Of a stretch of DNA of 64,000 bases, positions 52,278 through 61,308 are shown in pieces. Position 1 is the stretch's first letter; the number at the start of each line of letters is the position of its first letter. A program made the translations under genes and the position numbers. The DNA lies in the NCBI RefSeq assembly GCF_018449635.1, contig NZ_JAAVUV010000007.1:62001-126000 (forward strand), given 5' to 3'. Below the pieces are notes generated by a model. The model did not search any database. It was not told the origin of the DNA and worked only from the letters and a program-made list of their open reading frames with translations. The DNA is from Caballeronia sp. dw_276 (GTDB taxonomy: Bacteria; Pseudomonadota; Gammaproteobacteria; Burkholderiales; Burkholderiaceae).

Positions 52278-53986
52278 AACGCTTCCCAGTCGGCCGCGCC
52301 CGCCAATGCAACCGGTTTTGCTTTTTCCACGCCCACGAACGGCGTTTTCAGCTTGGCCAGCCGCTCGCTTGCAACGGCGCGGGTCGTCGATGCGACAGCC
52401 ACGGCACGCACCGGCTTCACTGCAAGCTTGACGTGGTCCATGCCGCCATCGTTCAACTGGAACACCGACACCGCCGCCTTCAGCGCGCCCGCTTGATCTT
52501 CCAGCGATTGCGCAGCGGCCGCCGCCTCTTCCACCAGCGCCGCGTTCTGCTGCGTCACTTCGTCCATTTGCGTGACGGCGAGCGCCACCTGTTCAATGCC
52601 ACTGCTCTGCTCGTGCGAAGCCGCCGCAATCTCGCCCATGATGTCCGTCACGCGCTGCACCGCGCCGATGATCTCGGACATCGTGCGGCCGGCATCGCCG
52701 ACCAGCGTCGTGCCTGTCTGCACACGGGAAACCGAGGTGTTGATCAACTCCTTGATCTCCTTGGCCGCCGCCGATGAACGTTGCGCGAGGCTGCGCACCT
52801 CCGCTGCCACCACCGCGAAACCGCGCCCTTGTTCGCCCGCGCGCGCCGCCTCGACCGCCGCGTTCAACGCCAGGATGTTCGTCTGGAACGCAATGCCTTC
52901 AATGATCGTGATGATGTCCGCGATCTTCGTGGAACTCTGGTTGATGTCGCCCATGGTATCGACGACTTGCGAGACGACCGTGCTGCCCTTGTTCGCAATT
53001 TCCGATGCATTCGCCGCCAGCGAACTTGCCTGACGCGCGTTCTCGGCGTTCTGCTTCACCGTGCCGGTCAGCTCGTCCATGCTCGACGCCGTTTGTTGCA
53101 ACGCCGAAGCCTGCTCCTCGGTACGCGAGGACAAATCGATATTGCCCGCCGCAATCTGCTTGGTCGCCGACGCAATCGACTCGCTGCCCGAACGCACCGA
53201 GCGCACGGTATCGACGAGACTTGCCTGCATCTTCGCGAGACCGTTGAGCAGCTGGCCCATCTCGTCGCGCGATGTCACGACCAGTTCGCGGCGCAGATCG
53301 CCGGACGCGATGGCGTCGAACTGTGCGAGCGCTTCGTCGAGCGGACGGCCGATCGCGCGGCGCAGCGAGAGCCACGAGAACGCGGCTGCAAGCAATCCAA
53401 TGATGATCGCCACCGCGCTGATCGTGCGGAATTCGTTGAATTTTTCCTGCGACAGTTCGAAGTCGCTCTTCGCCGAATCAAACTGATACTTGCGCAGCGA
53501 TTCGCCGATGGCCGCCATCTCGTTGAACTTCACCTGCATGGCTTCCGCCGATGCAACGATCTTGTCGGCGTCGTTCGCGCGGATATTCGCGTAACCATCG
53601 TCGAGCATTTTCTGCAGCTCGATCCGCTTCGTCTGGAATGCCTGGGCCATCTCGTGCTCGCCGGGTCCCTGCGGCAACGCGGCGTAGCGCGCCCATTCCT
53701 TGTCAGCGCGATCGCGCATCAATGCGCCGCGCCCGATCGCCGTTTCCGCAGCCGGTTTGCCGACGAGCAAGGCTGCGCGGTCGAAGCTGAGCCGCTCACG
53801 CGCTGTGAACATTTCCGCGTTGCCGGCTGCTACCGCGCTGGGCATTTCATTGGTGAAAAGATCGCGCGTGGTCTCGTTGCCGCGGCTCATGCCCCACAAC
53901 CCGAGGCCGCCGATAACCACCAGCAACAGGCCCAGAAACGCCATGGCAATGCCGAGGCGGCCTTTGATCGTCGAAAGTATGTTCAT
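52274..53986 (-). CDS. Methyl-accepting chemotaxis protein
   Basis: A 570-residue transducer. Helices at about 10-32 and 190-212 flank a periplasmic sensor of about 155 residues (Tar/four-helix-bundle type), then HAMP and the conserved cytoplasmic hairpin tip [34 protein letters not shown] near 355-390. The last residues DWEAF form the xWxxF pentapeptide that recruits CheR/CheB. Ligand unknown. Its stop overlaps the convergent AlkB-like gene by 4 bp. Confidence 0.94.
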   Translation of the reverse strand: MNILSTIKGRLGIAMAFLGLLLVVIGGLGLWGMSRGNETTRDLFTNEMPSAVAAGNAEMFTARERLSFDRAALLVGKPAAETAIGRGALMRDRADKEWARYAALPQGPGEHEMAQAFQTKRIELQKMLDDGYANIRANDADKIVASAEAMQVKFNEMAAIGESLRKYQFDSAKSDFELSQEKFNEFRTISAVAIIIGLLAAAFSWLSLRRAIGRPLDEALAQFDAIASGDLRRELVVTSRDEMGQLLNGLAKMQASLVDTVRSVRSGSESIASATKQIAAGNIDLSSRTEEQASALQQTASSMDELTGTVKQNAENARQASSLAANASEIANKGSTVVSQVVDTMGDINQSSTKIADIITIIEGIAFQTNILALNAAVEAARAGEQGRGFAVVAAEVRSLAQRSSAAAKEIKELINTSVSRVQTGTTLVGDAGRTMSEIIGAVQRVTDIMGEIAAASHEQSSGIEQVALAVTQMDEVTQQNAALVEEAAAAAQSLEDQAGALKAAVSVFQLNDGGMDHVKLAVKPVRAVAVASTTRAVASERLAKLKTPFVGVEKAKPVALAGAADWEAF

Positions 53987-54217
53987 GTCTCACTTTTCTC
54001 AACACTGTTATTCAAGCGGCGCCGCACGCCGGATTCCTCGCGCGCAACCGGGGCCGGCGAATATTCCCCGACCCGAACCCTTTAACGGCAATCTCACCTG
54101 TCACTTGAGTAAACTGGCATAGCATCTGGTTATGCAGGATCAAGACGAAGCCTTTCATTTCTATTTCGGGAATGAAAGACGACCGGCTGCACTTTCAGAG
54201 ATATGGAGACAAACGAC

Positions 54218-54640
54218 ATGGACGTCACGATCTACCACAACCCTTTATGCGGCACATCGCGCAATACGCTCGCGCTGATTCGCAACGCCGGGATCGAACC
54301 GAAGGTCATTGAATATTTGAAGACACCACCGGATCGCGCCGCACTGACCAGGTTGATTCAGGACGCGGGGCTTACGGTGCGCGACGCGCTTCGTGAAAAA
54401 GAGGCCGTGTTCGTCCAGCTCGAACTCGCCGATGCAACGCTGACCGACGAGCAACTGCTCGACGCCATGCTCGCCCATCCGATCCTGATCAATCGCCCGT
54501 TTGTGGTGACGCCCGAGGGCACGCTTTTGTGCCGTCCGTCGGAGAAGCTTCTGGAGATTCTTTCGTTGGCGCAGAAAGGCCCGTTCGCCAAGGAAGACGG
54601 CGAACGGATCATCGATGAAAAGGGCAACCGGGTTCGGTGA
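54218..54640 (+). CDS. arsC: Glutaredoxin-dependent arsenate reductase
   Basis: A 140-residue ArsC-family protein matching the E. coli plasmid enzyme in length and layout: catalytic Cys in NPLCGTSRN near 12, HPILINRPFVVTP and LCRPSE blocks. It reduces arsenate to arsenite with glutathione and glutaredoxin. No arsR, arsB or acr3 gene is adjacent, so export must be encoded elsewhere. Start at 54218 (MDVTIYHN) is preferred over an ATG 5 codons upstream because GGAG is 9 nt before it. Confidence 0.9.
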   Translation: MDVTIYHNPLCGTSRNTLALIRNAGIEPKVIEYLKTPPDRAALTRLIQDAGLTVRDALREKEAVFVQLELADATLTDEQLLDAMLAHPILINRPFVVTPEGTLLCRPSEKLLEILSLAQKGPFAKEDGERIIDEKGNRVR

Positions 54641-54646
54641 GCCCGC

Positions 54647-55402
54647 TCAGGTGCGGTAGTCGGGCTGGGTATCGGCGATGAGACGCAGCGCCGCCTGCCA
54701 CGCAAGTTCCGTAATGCCGTCCGACCCTTCGGATTCGAACTGGCGCGCGGTGAGTTCGCGTACGTGCTCAGGCGGAAACCGTAGTTGCGCGCCGCCAGCC
54801 ATCGCCTGGACCTGCGCCTGACATGCGCGCTCGAGGAAATAGATTTCGTGAAACGCGTGCGCGGCCGTCGCGCCGCCGGCGAGCAAGCCATGATTGCGCA
54901 GGATCATTGCCTTGTGGTTACCGAGATCGGCGACCAGACGATCACGTTCGCCCAGATCCAGCGCGATGCCCTCGTAATCGTGATATCCAAGCTTGCCGTA
55001 GAACTTCAGCGCATGCTGGCTGATGGGCAAAAGCCCCTGCTCCTGCGCGGACACCGCCGTGCCCGCCGCCGTATGGGTGTGCACGACGAAAGCCAGATCG
55101 TGACGCGCCATATGCACGGCAGAGTGGATGGTGAAGCCCGCCGCGTTGACCCGGAAAAGCTCGGGCATGTCGCGGGCGCGGTCATCGATCACCTTGCCCT
55201 GATAATCGATCTTCACGAGATCCGAGGCCCGCATCTCATGGAACAGCACGCCATACCGGTTGATCAGGAACGCGGGTTTTTCGTCCGGCGAACCGGGCAA
55301 ACGCGCGGTGATGTGCGTATCGATCATGTCGGTCATGCGGAAATGCGCCGCCAGCCGATACAGCGCCGCCAGGTCCTCGCGGACTTTTTGTTCGGTATCC
55401 AT
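54647..55402 (-). CDS. Class II aldolase/adducin-family protein
   Basis: A 251-residue class II aldolase. The zinc-binding pattern is HTHTAAG (near 108-114) and a later His in RNHGLLAGG (near 173). The family includes L-fuculose-1-phosphate and ribulose-phosphate aldolases and decarboxylases, and many uncharacterised members. It begins 37 bp after the guanidinobutyrase gene on the same strand, so the two may be cotranscribed. It might act on a downstream product; no specific reaction can be assigned. Confidence 0.85.
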   Translation of the reverse strand: MDTEQKVREDLAALYRLAAHFRMTDMIDTHITARLPGSPDEKPAFLINRYGVLFHEMRASDLVKIDYQGKVIDDRARDMPELFRVNAAGFTIHSAVHMARHDLAFVVHTHTAAGTAVSAQEQGLLPISQHALKFYGKLGYHDYEGIALDLGERDRLVADLGNHKAMILRNHGLLAGGATAAHAFHEIYFLERACQAQVQAMAGGAQLRFPPEHVRELTARQFESEGSDGITELAWQAALRLIADTQPDYRT

Positions 55403-55439
55403 CGTGGGGCTCCTCTGTTTGTGACGTCGGACGGCAAGC

Positions 55440-56390
55440 TTAACGCCTGATGACGCCGGGCAGCACGCACAGCATTTCATACAGCAGGTTGGCGCCGAGC
55501 AAGGACGTATTGCCGGTCGTATCGTAGGGAGGTGACACTTCCACGAGATCACATCCGATCAGATCCAGCCCGTGGCATCCGCGAATGATTTCCATGCCCT
55601 GGATTGTCGTCAAGCCGCCGATTTCCGGTGTGCCCGTACCCGGCGCCCAGGCGGGATCGATTCCATCGATGTCAAAGCTCAGATATACCGGGCCGCCTTC
55701 AACCTTGCGCCGCACTTCGGCCATCAGCGGGTCCATCGATTTGTGCCAGCACTCCTCCGCCTGGACGACGCGAAAGCCCTGCCTGCGGCTCCAGTTGAAA
55801 TCGTCGGCCGTGTAGCCCTGCGCGCGCAGCCCGATCTGCACCACGCGCTCGCAATCGAGCAACCCCTCCTCCACCGCGCGGCGAAACGTGGTGCCATGCG
55901 CGATCTTCTCGCCGAACATGTGGTCGTTGACGTCGGCGTGTGCATCGACATGCACGAGCCCGATCTTGCCGTACTTCTTGTGCAGCGCACGCAGGATAGG
56001 CAGCGTGATGGTGTGGTCGCCACCGAGCGTCAGCGGCTTGACGTCGTGCTTGAGAATCCCGTCGTAATGCTCTTCGATGATTCGCACCGCATCGAGCAGA
56101 TTGAACGTATTGATGGCGACGTCGCCGATATCCGCCACCGACAGCGAATCGAAGGGCGCCGCTCCCGTTGCCATGTTGTAAGGCCGGATCATCACGGACT
56201 CAGCGCGAATGCCGCGCGGCCCGAAGCGCGTGCCCGGGCGCAACGACGTGCCGATATCGAGCGGAACGCCTACGAACGCGGCATCGAGCCCTTCCGCCGA
56301 TTGCAGATGCGGCAAGCGCAGCATTGTCGCGATACCACCGAAACGCGGCATTTCGTTACCGCCCAGCGGCTGATGAAAGATCTTTTCCAT
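55440..56390 (-). CDS. gbuA: Guanidinobutyrase (agmatinase/arginase family)
   Basis: A 316-residue ureohydrolase. The manganese sites are visible: GGDHTITLP (near 127), DAHADVNDH (near 150-158) and SFDIDGIDP (near 230). The N-terminus HQPLGGNEMPRFGGIATMLRLPH and the VSPPYDTTGNTSLLGANLL end are closely similar to Pseudomonas GbuA, which splits 4-guanidinobutyrate to 4-aminobutyrate and urea. In that system a LysR protein (GbuR) controls the gene; here too a LysR gene diverges from it. Start at 56390; a longer frame to 56459 has no support. Confidence 0.82.
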   Translation of the reverse strand: MEKIFHQPLGGNEMPRFGGIATMLRLPHLQSAEGLDAAFVGVPLDIGTSLRPGTRFGPRGIRAESVMIRPYNMATGAAPFDSLSVADIGDVAINTFNLLDAVRIIEEHYDGILKHDVKPLTLGGDHTITLPILRALHKKYGKIGLVHVDAHADVNDHMFGEKIAHGTTFRRAVEEGLLDCERVVQIGLRAQGYTADDFNWSRRQGFRVVQAEECWHKSMDPLMAEVRRKVEGGPVYLSFDIDGIDPAWAPGTGTPEIGGLTTIQGMEIIRGCHGLDLIGCDLVEVSPPYDTTGNTSLLGANLLYEMLCVLPGVIRR

Positions 56391-56478
56391 GACGCGTCCT
56401 CGCATTGGTTCATCGAACAGGCATGCGGGTGATTTTGAACCCGCGCGGCAAGCGGACAAAGTGCTGGTGCGAAATAAT

Positions 56479-56500
56479 TAGTTCAGGTATTTCTAAACTA
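56479..56500. promoter_or_regulatory. Inverted repeat in the gbuA-LysR divergent region
   Basis: TAGTT-N12-AACTA is an inverted repeat of the T-N11-A type used by LysR regulators, located between the two divergent starts, 89 bp before gbuA and 23 bp before the LysR gene. Confidence 0.5.
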
Positions 56501-56522
56501 TCGGCGTGTTTGCCTTTGTTTA

Positions 56523-57422
56523 ATGGAGCTTCTCTTGGCGTCAGTCTTGCCCGAAGCGCGCCTGCTGCGCATTTTTACGTGCGTAGTCCGGCATCAGGGT
56601 TTCGCCGCAGCGCAGCAGGAACTGAACCTGTCTACATCGGCGATCAGCACGTATATGAGCCAGCTCGAATCGCTCGTCGGCGTGGTCTTGTGTCATCGCG
56701 GACGGGGTGGATTCAGCCTTACGCCCAAAGGCGAAGATTTTCATCAGGAGGCGTTGCGTCTGCTGGGCGAAGTCGATGGTTTCGAGCGCTACGCCGCCGG
56801 CCTGCGCGGCGAACTGCGCGGCAGCATCAAGCTGGGCGTGCTGGACTCGACCGTCAGCGACAAAGCGCTGCCCCTCGCAGAAGTGATCGGCGCATTTACG
56901 CGCGAACATCCGGCGTTGCATTTGCATCTGCACGTGCAAAGCCCTTATGAATTGCAGCTTAGCGTGCTTGGCAACCGGCTCGACGTGGCAATCGGTGCGT
57001 TCCATTTGCGGATGAATGGGCTGATTCATCACTCGCTTTATCGTGAGCAACATTGGCTCTATTGCAGCAATACCCATCCGCTCTTCAACGCGCATCAGAT
57101 CCCGCACGAAACCATCAGTCAGCAGCGCATGGTCGGCCGCGCCTATTGGAGTCAGACCGAGCTGGCGCGGCACGGCTTCAAGCGCAGCGAGGCAACGGTC
57201 GACAGCATGGAAGGTCAGTTGATCCTGATCCTGTCGGGCGCGTTCATTGGTTTTTTACCGGAGCACTACGCACAAACCTGGGTCGATAACGGCCGCCTGC
57301 GCGCGCTGGCGCCAGCGGCATTTGGTTATCAGGCGCCGTTTGGATTGATCCTGCGGCGCGGACGATCAAAGGAACCGCTGATTCAAAAATTCCGCGATAC
57401 GCTCAAGGAACACCTGTCTTGA
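56523..57422 (+). CDS. LysR-family regulator (GbuR-like)
   Basis: A 299-residue regulator, N-terminal helix-turn-helix about residues 12-70 (GFAAAQQELNLSTSAISTYMSQLE) and an effector domain to about 290. It diverges from gbuA with 132 bp between, and an inverted repeat of LysR-operator type lies there. It is therefore likely to activate guanidinobutyrase in response to 4-guanidinobutyrate. A TTG 12 nt into the frame could also serve as a start. Confidence 0.9.
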   Translation: MELLLASVLPEARLLRIFTCVVRHQGFAAAQQELNLSTSAISTYMSQLESLVGVVLCHRGRGGFSLTPKGEDFHQEALRLLGEVDGFERYAAGLRGELRGSIKLGVLDSTVSDKALPLAEVIGAFTREHPALHLHLHVQSPYELQLSVLGNRLDVAIGAFHLRMNGLIHHSLYREQHWLYCSNTHPLFNAHQIPHETISQQRMVGRAYWSQTELARHGFKRSEATVDSMEGQLILILSGAFIGFLPEHYAQTWVDNGRLRALAPAAFGYQAPFGLILRRGRSKEPLIQKFRDTLKEHLS

Positions 57423-57516
57423 GCGTCACTGGAATAAACCGGATTCCCCATGCGTTAAGAACTTAAGCGCCGCTTGAACAAAGCAGCGCGTTTTACTTAA
57501 CCCTTGGGGAATCCAA

Positions 57517-57651
57517 ATGAACTTCAAACGCATTGCATCGATGCTGCTCGCCGTATTGACCGTCTCTCTCGCCATGTCGCTTGCCGGATGCCAGACGGAC
57601 GGATCAGGCGGCGGGTCCGGATCGAGTTCGAGCAGCAGCGGCGGTTATTGA
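57517..57651 (+). CDS. Small lipoprotein, 44 residues
   Basis: An ATG at 57517 begins a 44-residue product with a lipoprotein signal (hydrophobic core about 9-24, lipobox LAGC with Cys25), then only a short tail of Gln-Thr-Asp and Gly/Ser. A GGGGA site lies 7 nt upstream. Such tiny serine-glycine-tailed lipoproteins are common in Burkholderiaceae and unassigned. It precedes the 4-cresol-dehydrogenase-like gene by 27 bp, possibly in the same transcript. Confidence 0.75.
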   Translation: MNFKRIASMLLAVLTVSLAMSLAGCQTDGSGGGSGSSSSSSGGY

Positions 57652-57678
57652 GCCGGGTGATCGCGCAGTGACCAGGCC

Positions 57679-59265
57679 ATGAGTGGCCCTTTGCGGCCGC
57701 CCGGAATCTCCGAGTCCGATTTCAGGCTTGCGCTTGCTGAATTTGCGGCCATCGTTGGCCGCGCCGCCGTGCTTTCGGGAGACAGCGCGGCGCAGTCGTA
57801 TCTCGATCCGTTCGACCCGTTTCCGCCCGGCGACGCGCGCGCTCACGAGGCGTCGGCGGTCGTCCTGGTAGCGGATATCGATCAGCTTCGCGCCGTGCTG
57901 GATGTGGCGAACCGGTATCGTGTGCCTTTATGGAGCGTCTCGACAGGACGCAACTTCGCGTACGGCGGCGCTGCACCGAGGCTCAAAGGCTGCGTCGTGC
58001 TCGACATGCAGCGCATGAACCGCGTGCTCGAAATCAACGAAACACTCGGCTATGCGCTGGTCGAACCGGGCGTGAGTTACTACGATCTTTATCGTGAACT
58101 GAAGGCGCGAGGCAGCAAGTTATGGCTCGATCCGCCCGCGGCCGGCTGGGGCAGCGTGATGGGCAATACGCTCGAACGCGGCTTTGGCACGACGCCATAT
58201 GGCGACCACGCGGCGGCGCAATGCGGCATGGAAGTGATGCTCGCCAACGGCGAGCTCGTGCGCACCGGCATGGGCGCGATGACCGGCAACCGTGCGTGGC
58301 AGGTCTTCAAGCCGGGGTTCGGCCCATCCTATGACGGCATGTTCATGCAGTCGAATTTCGGCATCGTCACGAAGCTTGGCGTGTGGCTGATGCCGCGCCC
58401 GGAAGGTTATCTGCTGTGCAGGTACATGTTCCGTCATGACGCCGATCTGGAAACTATCGTGGAGACGCTTCGCCCTCTTAAACTCGATGACACCATCCAG
58501 AGCAATGCGGCGATCGAAAGCGCGATGCGTTGGGCGGCGGGGGTTTCAACGCGCAAGCAATGGTATGACGGGACGGGCGCCATGCCTGACGCGCTGGTCG
58601 ACAAGATGGCGCGCGCGCTTGGGATCGGCCGGTGGAACCTGCGTTTTTGCCTGTATGGCCCCGAGCGTATGGTCAAGGCGCGTCGCGATGTCATTCATGA
58701 GCGCTTTGCACGCATCGCGAATGCAGAGCTGATCGAAATGCCCTTTACCGATGCCGCCATTGAGCCCAAAGGCGGCGGCGACCGCAGTCAGGTCGGCATC
58801 CCGAACATGGATGCTTTCAACCTGCTCAATTGGCGGGGCGGCACAGGCGCGCATATCGATTTTTCGCCGGTCTGCCCGCCGCTCGGCCAGGACGCGGCGA
58901 AGCAGGCTCGCATGGTGCAGGAACGCGCGGCCCAATACGGCTTCGATTATTACGGCGGGTTCACCGTCGGACAACGCAGCATGCATCACATTTTCGCGGC
59001 CATTTTCAATCGTGACGATGCGCAGCAGACCGGCGCCGCACGGGATCTGCTCGAAGCGCTAATAAACGATTTCGGTGCTGCGGGATATGGTCAATACAGG
59101 ACGCACCTTGAATTCATGGATCTGGCGGCATCGCAATACGACTTCAACGATCACGCGTTGATGCGCATGAGCGAGACCATCAAGACCGCGCTCGATCCGA
59201 ACGGTATCTTGTCGCCCGGGAAACAGGGGATCTGGCCGGGCAAAACAACGGGTCGAACGCCATGA
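57679..59265 (+). CDS. 4-cresol dehydrogenase / vanillyl-alcohol-oxidase family flavoprotein
   Basis: A 528-residue VAO-family oxidoreductase (PchF-like). The PP-type FAD domain (about 55-240; PLWSVSTGRNFAYGGAAP, GNTLERGFGTTPYGDH) and substrate domain are complete. Tyr95 of the active site and the Tyr-Arg of YGQYRTHLEF are kept. The residue that binds FAD covalently in PchF (Tyr384, in GLYNWRGG) is leucine here (Leu383, in NLLNWRGG), based on my recalled PchF sequence. No cytochrome c partner (PchC) is encoded nearby; the neighbours are a small lipoprotein and a Tat-type exported protein. Substrate likely a 4-alkylphenol or related alcohol, with a different electron acceptor. Confidence 0.85.
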   Translation: MSGPLRPPGISESDFRLALAEFAAIVGRAAVLSGDSAAQSYLDPFDPFPPGDARAHEASAVVLVADIDQLRAVLDVANRYRVPLWSVSTGRNFAYGGAAPRLKGCVVLDMQRMNRVLEINETLGYALVEPGVSYYDLYRELKARGSKLWLDPPAAGWGSVMGNTLERGFGTTPYGDHAAAQCGMEVMLANGELVRTGMGAMTGNRAWQVFKPGFGPSYDGMFMQSNFGIVTKLGVWLMPRPEGYLLCRYMFRHDADLETIVETLRPLKLDDTIQSNAAIESAMRWAAGVSTRKQWYDGTGAMPDALVDKMARALGIGRWNLRFCLYGPERMVKARRDVIHERFARIANAELIEMPFTDAAIEPKGGGDRSQVGIPNMDAFNLLNWRGGTGAHIDFSPVCPPLGQDAAKQARMVQERAAQYGFDYYGGFTVGQRSMHHIFAAIFNRDDAQQTGAARDLLEALINDFGAAGYGQYRTHLEFMDLAASQYDFNDHALMRMSETIKTALDPNGILSPGKQGIWPGKTTGRTP

Positions 59266-59645
59266 GACACACGCGGCGTTATTTCATGGCGGTCGTATCG
59301 CTCGCGGCAGTTGGCGTGCGAACGCCTCGGCTTGTCGCAGCGCATGAGCTGGCCGCGCGCCGGCTTACCGTCCTGTTCGATGCACATCTCGCCGACAGCC
59401 GTGCCTTTGCTCGGCGCGCGTGCATGACGGGTGCGCGCAGCGTGGCGTTGAGCGGGGACATCGGTGAAATGTGGTTTGAACTTCTCGCGCCCGCTTCAGG
59501 CGCGGAGGAAACAGCATTCGCCGGGCTGACCCGGCATGCCGATGCATTCGTGTTTTCACGGCTTGCCCAAGGCGCCGGAATGCAGATGACCCAACGCACG
59601 GCGGGCCCGCTAATCATGTGGCGCCTAGATCCGTTCACCGCTTGA
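59262..59645 (+). CDS. Tat-type exported protein of unknown function
   Basis: A 127-residue protein with an N-terminal RRYFM twin-arginine-like motif and a hydrophobic stretch (about 8-18), suggesting export in folded form or membrane association. No known domain is recognised. The start overlaps the flavoprotein stop (ATGA), so the two are translated together, and its product probably works with the flavoprotein, where a cytochrome would normally be expected. No CxxCH haem motif is present. Confidence 0.75.
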   Translation: MRHTRRYFMAVVSLAAVGVRTPRLVAAHELAARRLTVLFDAHLADSRAFARRACMTGARSVALSGDIGEMWFELLAPASGAEETAFAGLTRHADAFVFSRLAQGAGMQMTQRTAGPLIMWRLDPFTA

Positions 59646-59650
59646 ATTCG

Positions 59651-60100
59651 TCACTCGGACTTGCAAAGAATCGCCGTCGTGATAGGCGTTATTTCATGCA
59701 CGATCGCGCTGCTTCCCGACTGATGCACGCGATCCTTGACGTCGTCGGTCGGTCCGGTCACTACCACACCGTAAGCAGAATCCGCGATCGGTGTGCCCTT
59801 TCCCTGCGCAAAGATGGGATCGTCCTTCTGATAGCCCAGCACGACAAACACCTTGTAGTCATAAGCCGTGAGCTTGACGCCGTGGGCCGGCCGGAACGCG
59901 TTGACGGAGTTCGCTTCCACACGCATCGGCTTGCTCTGGATTTCGCCGCTTGCCAGAAGCGCGCTTATGAATGTATGCCCCGACGACCTGCAATCGAGCT
60001 GTTCCTCGATCGCCTCGGCGCGCGCGAGCACGGGCGACAGCAGGAAACACGCGGTCGCACATCCCGCCGCCATCCTTAAAGACTTGGTGACACGCATCAT
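59651..60100 (-). CDS. Exported protein of unknown function
   Basis: A 149-residue protein with a signal peptide ending ARA at 26-28. The mature part contains two cysteines (CRS near 37, ILCKSE at the end) that could form a disulfide. It is convergent with the flavoprotein operon (6-bp gap). I do not recognise a family. RBS and codon use are consistent with a real gene. Confidence 0.7.
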   Translation of the reverse strand: MMRVTKSLRMAAGCATACFLLSPVLARAEAIEEQLDCRSSGHTFISALLASGEIQSKPMRVEANSVNAFRPAHGVKLTAYDYKVFVVLGYQKDDPIFAQGKGTPIADSAYGVVVTGPTDDVKDRVHQSGSSAIVHEITPITTAILCKSE

Positions 60101-60448
60101 CGGCCCCCGATGTTCGATACTAAATTGACCTGCGGCAATCTCTTCCTGTCACAAAATCCGACTGTACGCGAATGGCCGTCTTATTGCCCAACCGATGCGT
60201 GGCCTGGCGCTCACACTTTGGACCGACCGCAAGAACGCCAAGTTTCAAAACCACGCTAACGTTTGCATCTTTTCGCTTGCCGCAAGAAGGAACTTAGCGC
60301 GCTTTTCGCCATTCAGAATCAAAATGCGGCGCCATGTGAGCGAACCCTTTTATCAGTCCAAGAGTTTTGCGAAGATGCGCCGTCTTGCGCCTACAATACC
60401 CCCCTCTCAGTCTGTCAACACCAGGCGCTTTAACCGGTAAGCAGCAGC
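60101..60448. other. Intergenic region upstream of the BetR-receiver gene
   Basis: About 350 bp, mildly AT-rich. It contains a candidate promoter for the downstream gene (TTGCGA at 60367-60372, TACAAT at 60392-60397, spacer 19 bp, which is longer than ideal). The upstream minus-strand gene's promoter should also be here. No gene recognised. Confidence 0.4.
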
Positions 60449-61303
60449 ATGGTCACTGAAACCTCATCCTCTGATTCCCTCGCCGTCGCCCAGCGCGTAC
60501 GCGACCTGATGAATCGCCACGGCATTGGCAAGCGGCAGCAGACCGCCGAGCTTTGCCGCATTCTCGACCTGAGTTTCTCTCAGGGCCATCGCAAGTTGCG
60601 CGGCAATAGTCCCTGGACGCTCGCGCAGATCCGCCGCGTGGCGGAGGCGTTCGACGAACCCGCGCTGCAACTTTTCGATGCCAAGAACGCCGATGTCGAT
60701 GACACCGCGGGCACGGCGCAAGACGCCGTCCTCAAGCTCGGCGCCGCCGAGATCGCGTGTGTTGCCTGGATAGGCGACGCGCTCGAACCTGGCAGCCGGC
60801 CGGATTTCATCGCGCAGAACATGAACGGCCGGTGGCTCGTGACAACGCACGAAGGCGTGTTGCTGCAAGCCGCGCACGACGTGCACAAGATCGAGATCCA
60901 GCCGCGCCGCACGGACATGGACAAGCCGCTGATAGCGGTGGTCGACGACGACCAGACTTCCGCCGACAACCTTCACGACTACCTTGAACGCAGCGGTTTT
61001 GCAGCGGTGGCGCTGTATGGCCTGGAAGATTTCGCGGAAGCGCTGCAGACGCAAGTCTTCGATGCGGTGGTTATCGACTGGTTGTTCGGCGCGCACACCT
61101 CGGCCGATGCAATCCGCGCCGTTCGCAACTCGGACAACCCGGATGCGCCGGTGTTCGTGCTGACGGGCGAACTGACAACCGGCAAGGCCAGCGAATCGGA
61201 AATCAGCGACGTCATTCAGCGCTATAACGTGACGTGTTTTGAAAAGCCGGCGCGCATGGCGATTCTCGTTGCGGATCTTTCCAAGCGGCTGTTGAGGGCG
61301 TAG
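60449..61303 (+). CDS. BetR-domain response regulator with C-terminal receiver
   Basis: A 284-residue regulator. Residues about 10-75 resemble the BetR/HTH domain (QRVRDLMNRHGIGKRQQTAE, RKLRGNSPWTLAQIRRVAEAF), and a receiver domain (about 158-280) has the acidic VVDDD triad, the phosphoacceptor Asp210 (AVVIDWLFG) and Lys in FEKPA. An unusual order: DNA-binding first, receiver last. It is convergent with the hybrid-kinase operon 61309-63614 (5-bp gap), and probably forms a pathway with it. Confidence 0.8.
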   Translation: MVTETSSSDSLAVAQRVRDLMNRHGIGKRQQTAELCRILDLSFSQGHRKLRGNSPWTLAQIRRVAEAFDEPALQLFDAKNADVDDTAGTAQDAVLKLGAAEIACVAWIGDALEPGSRPDFIAQNMNGRWLVTTHEGVLLQAAHDVHKIEIQPRRTDMDKPLIAVVDDDQTSADNLHDYLERSGFAAVALYGLEDFAEALQTQVFDAVVIDWLFGAHTSADAIRAVRNSDNPDAPVFVLTGELTTGKASESEISDVIQRYNVTCFEKPARMAILVADLSKRLLRA

Positions 61304-61308
61304 TGCGC

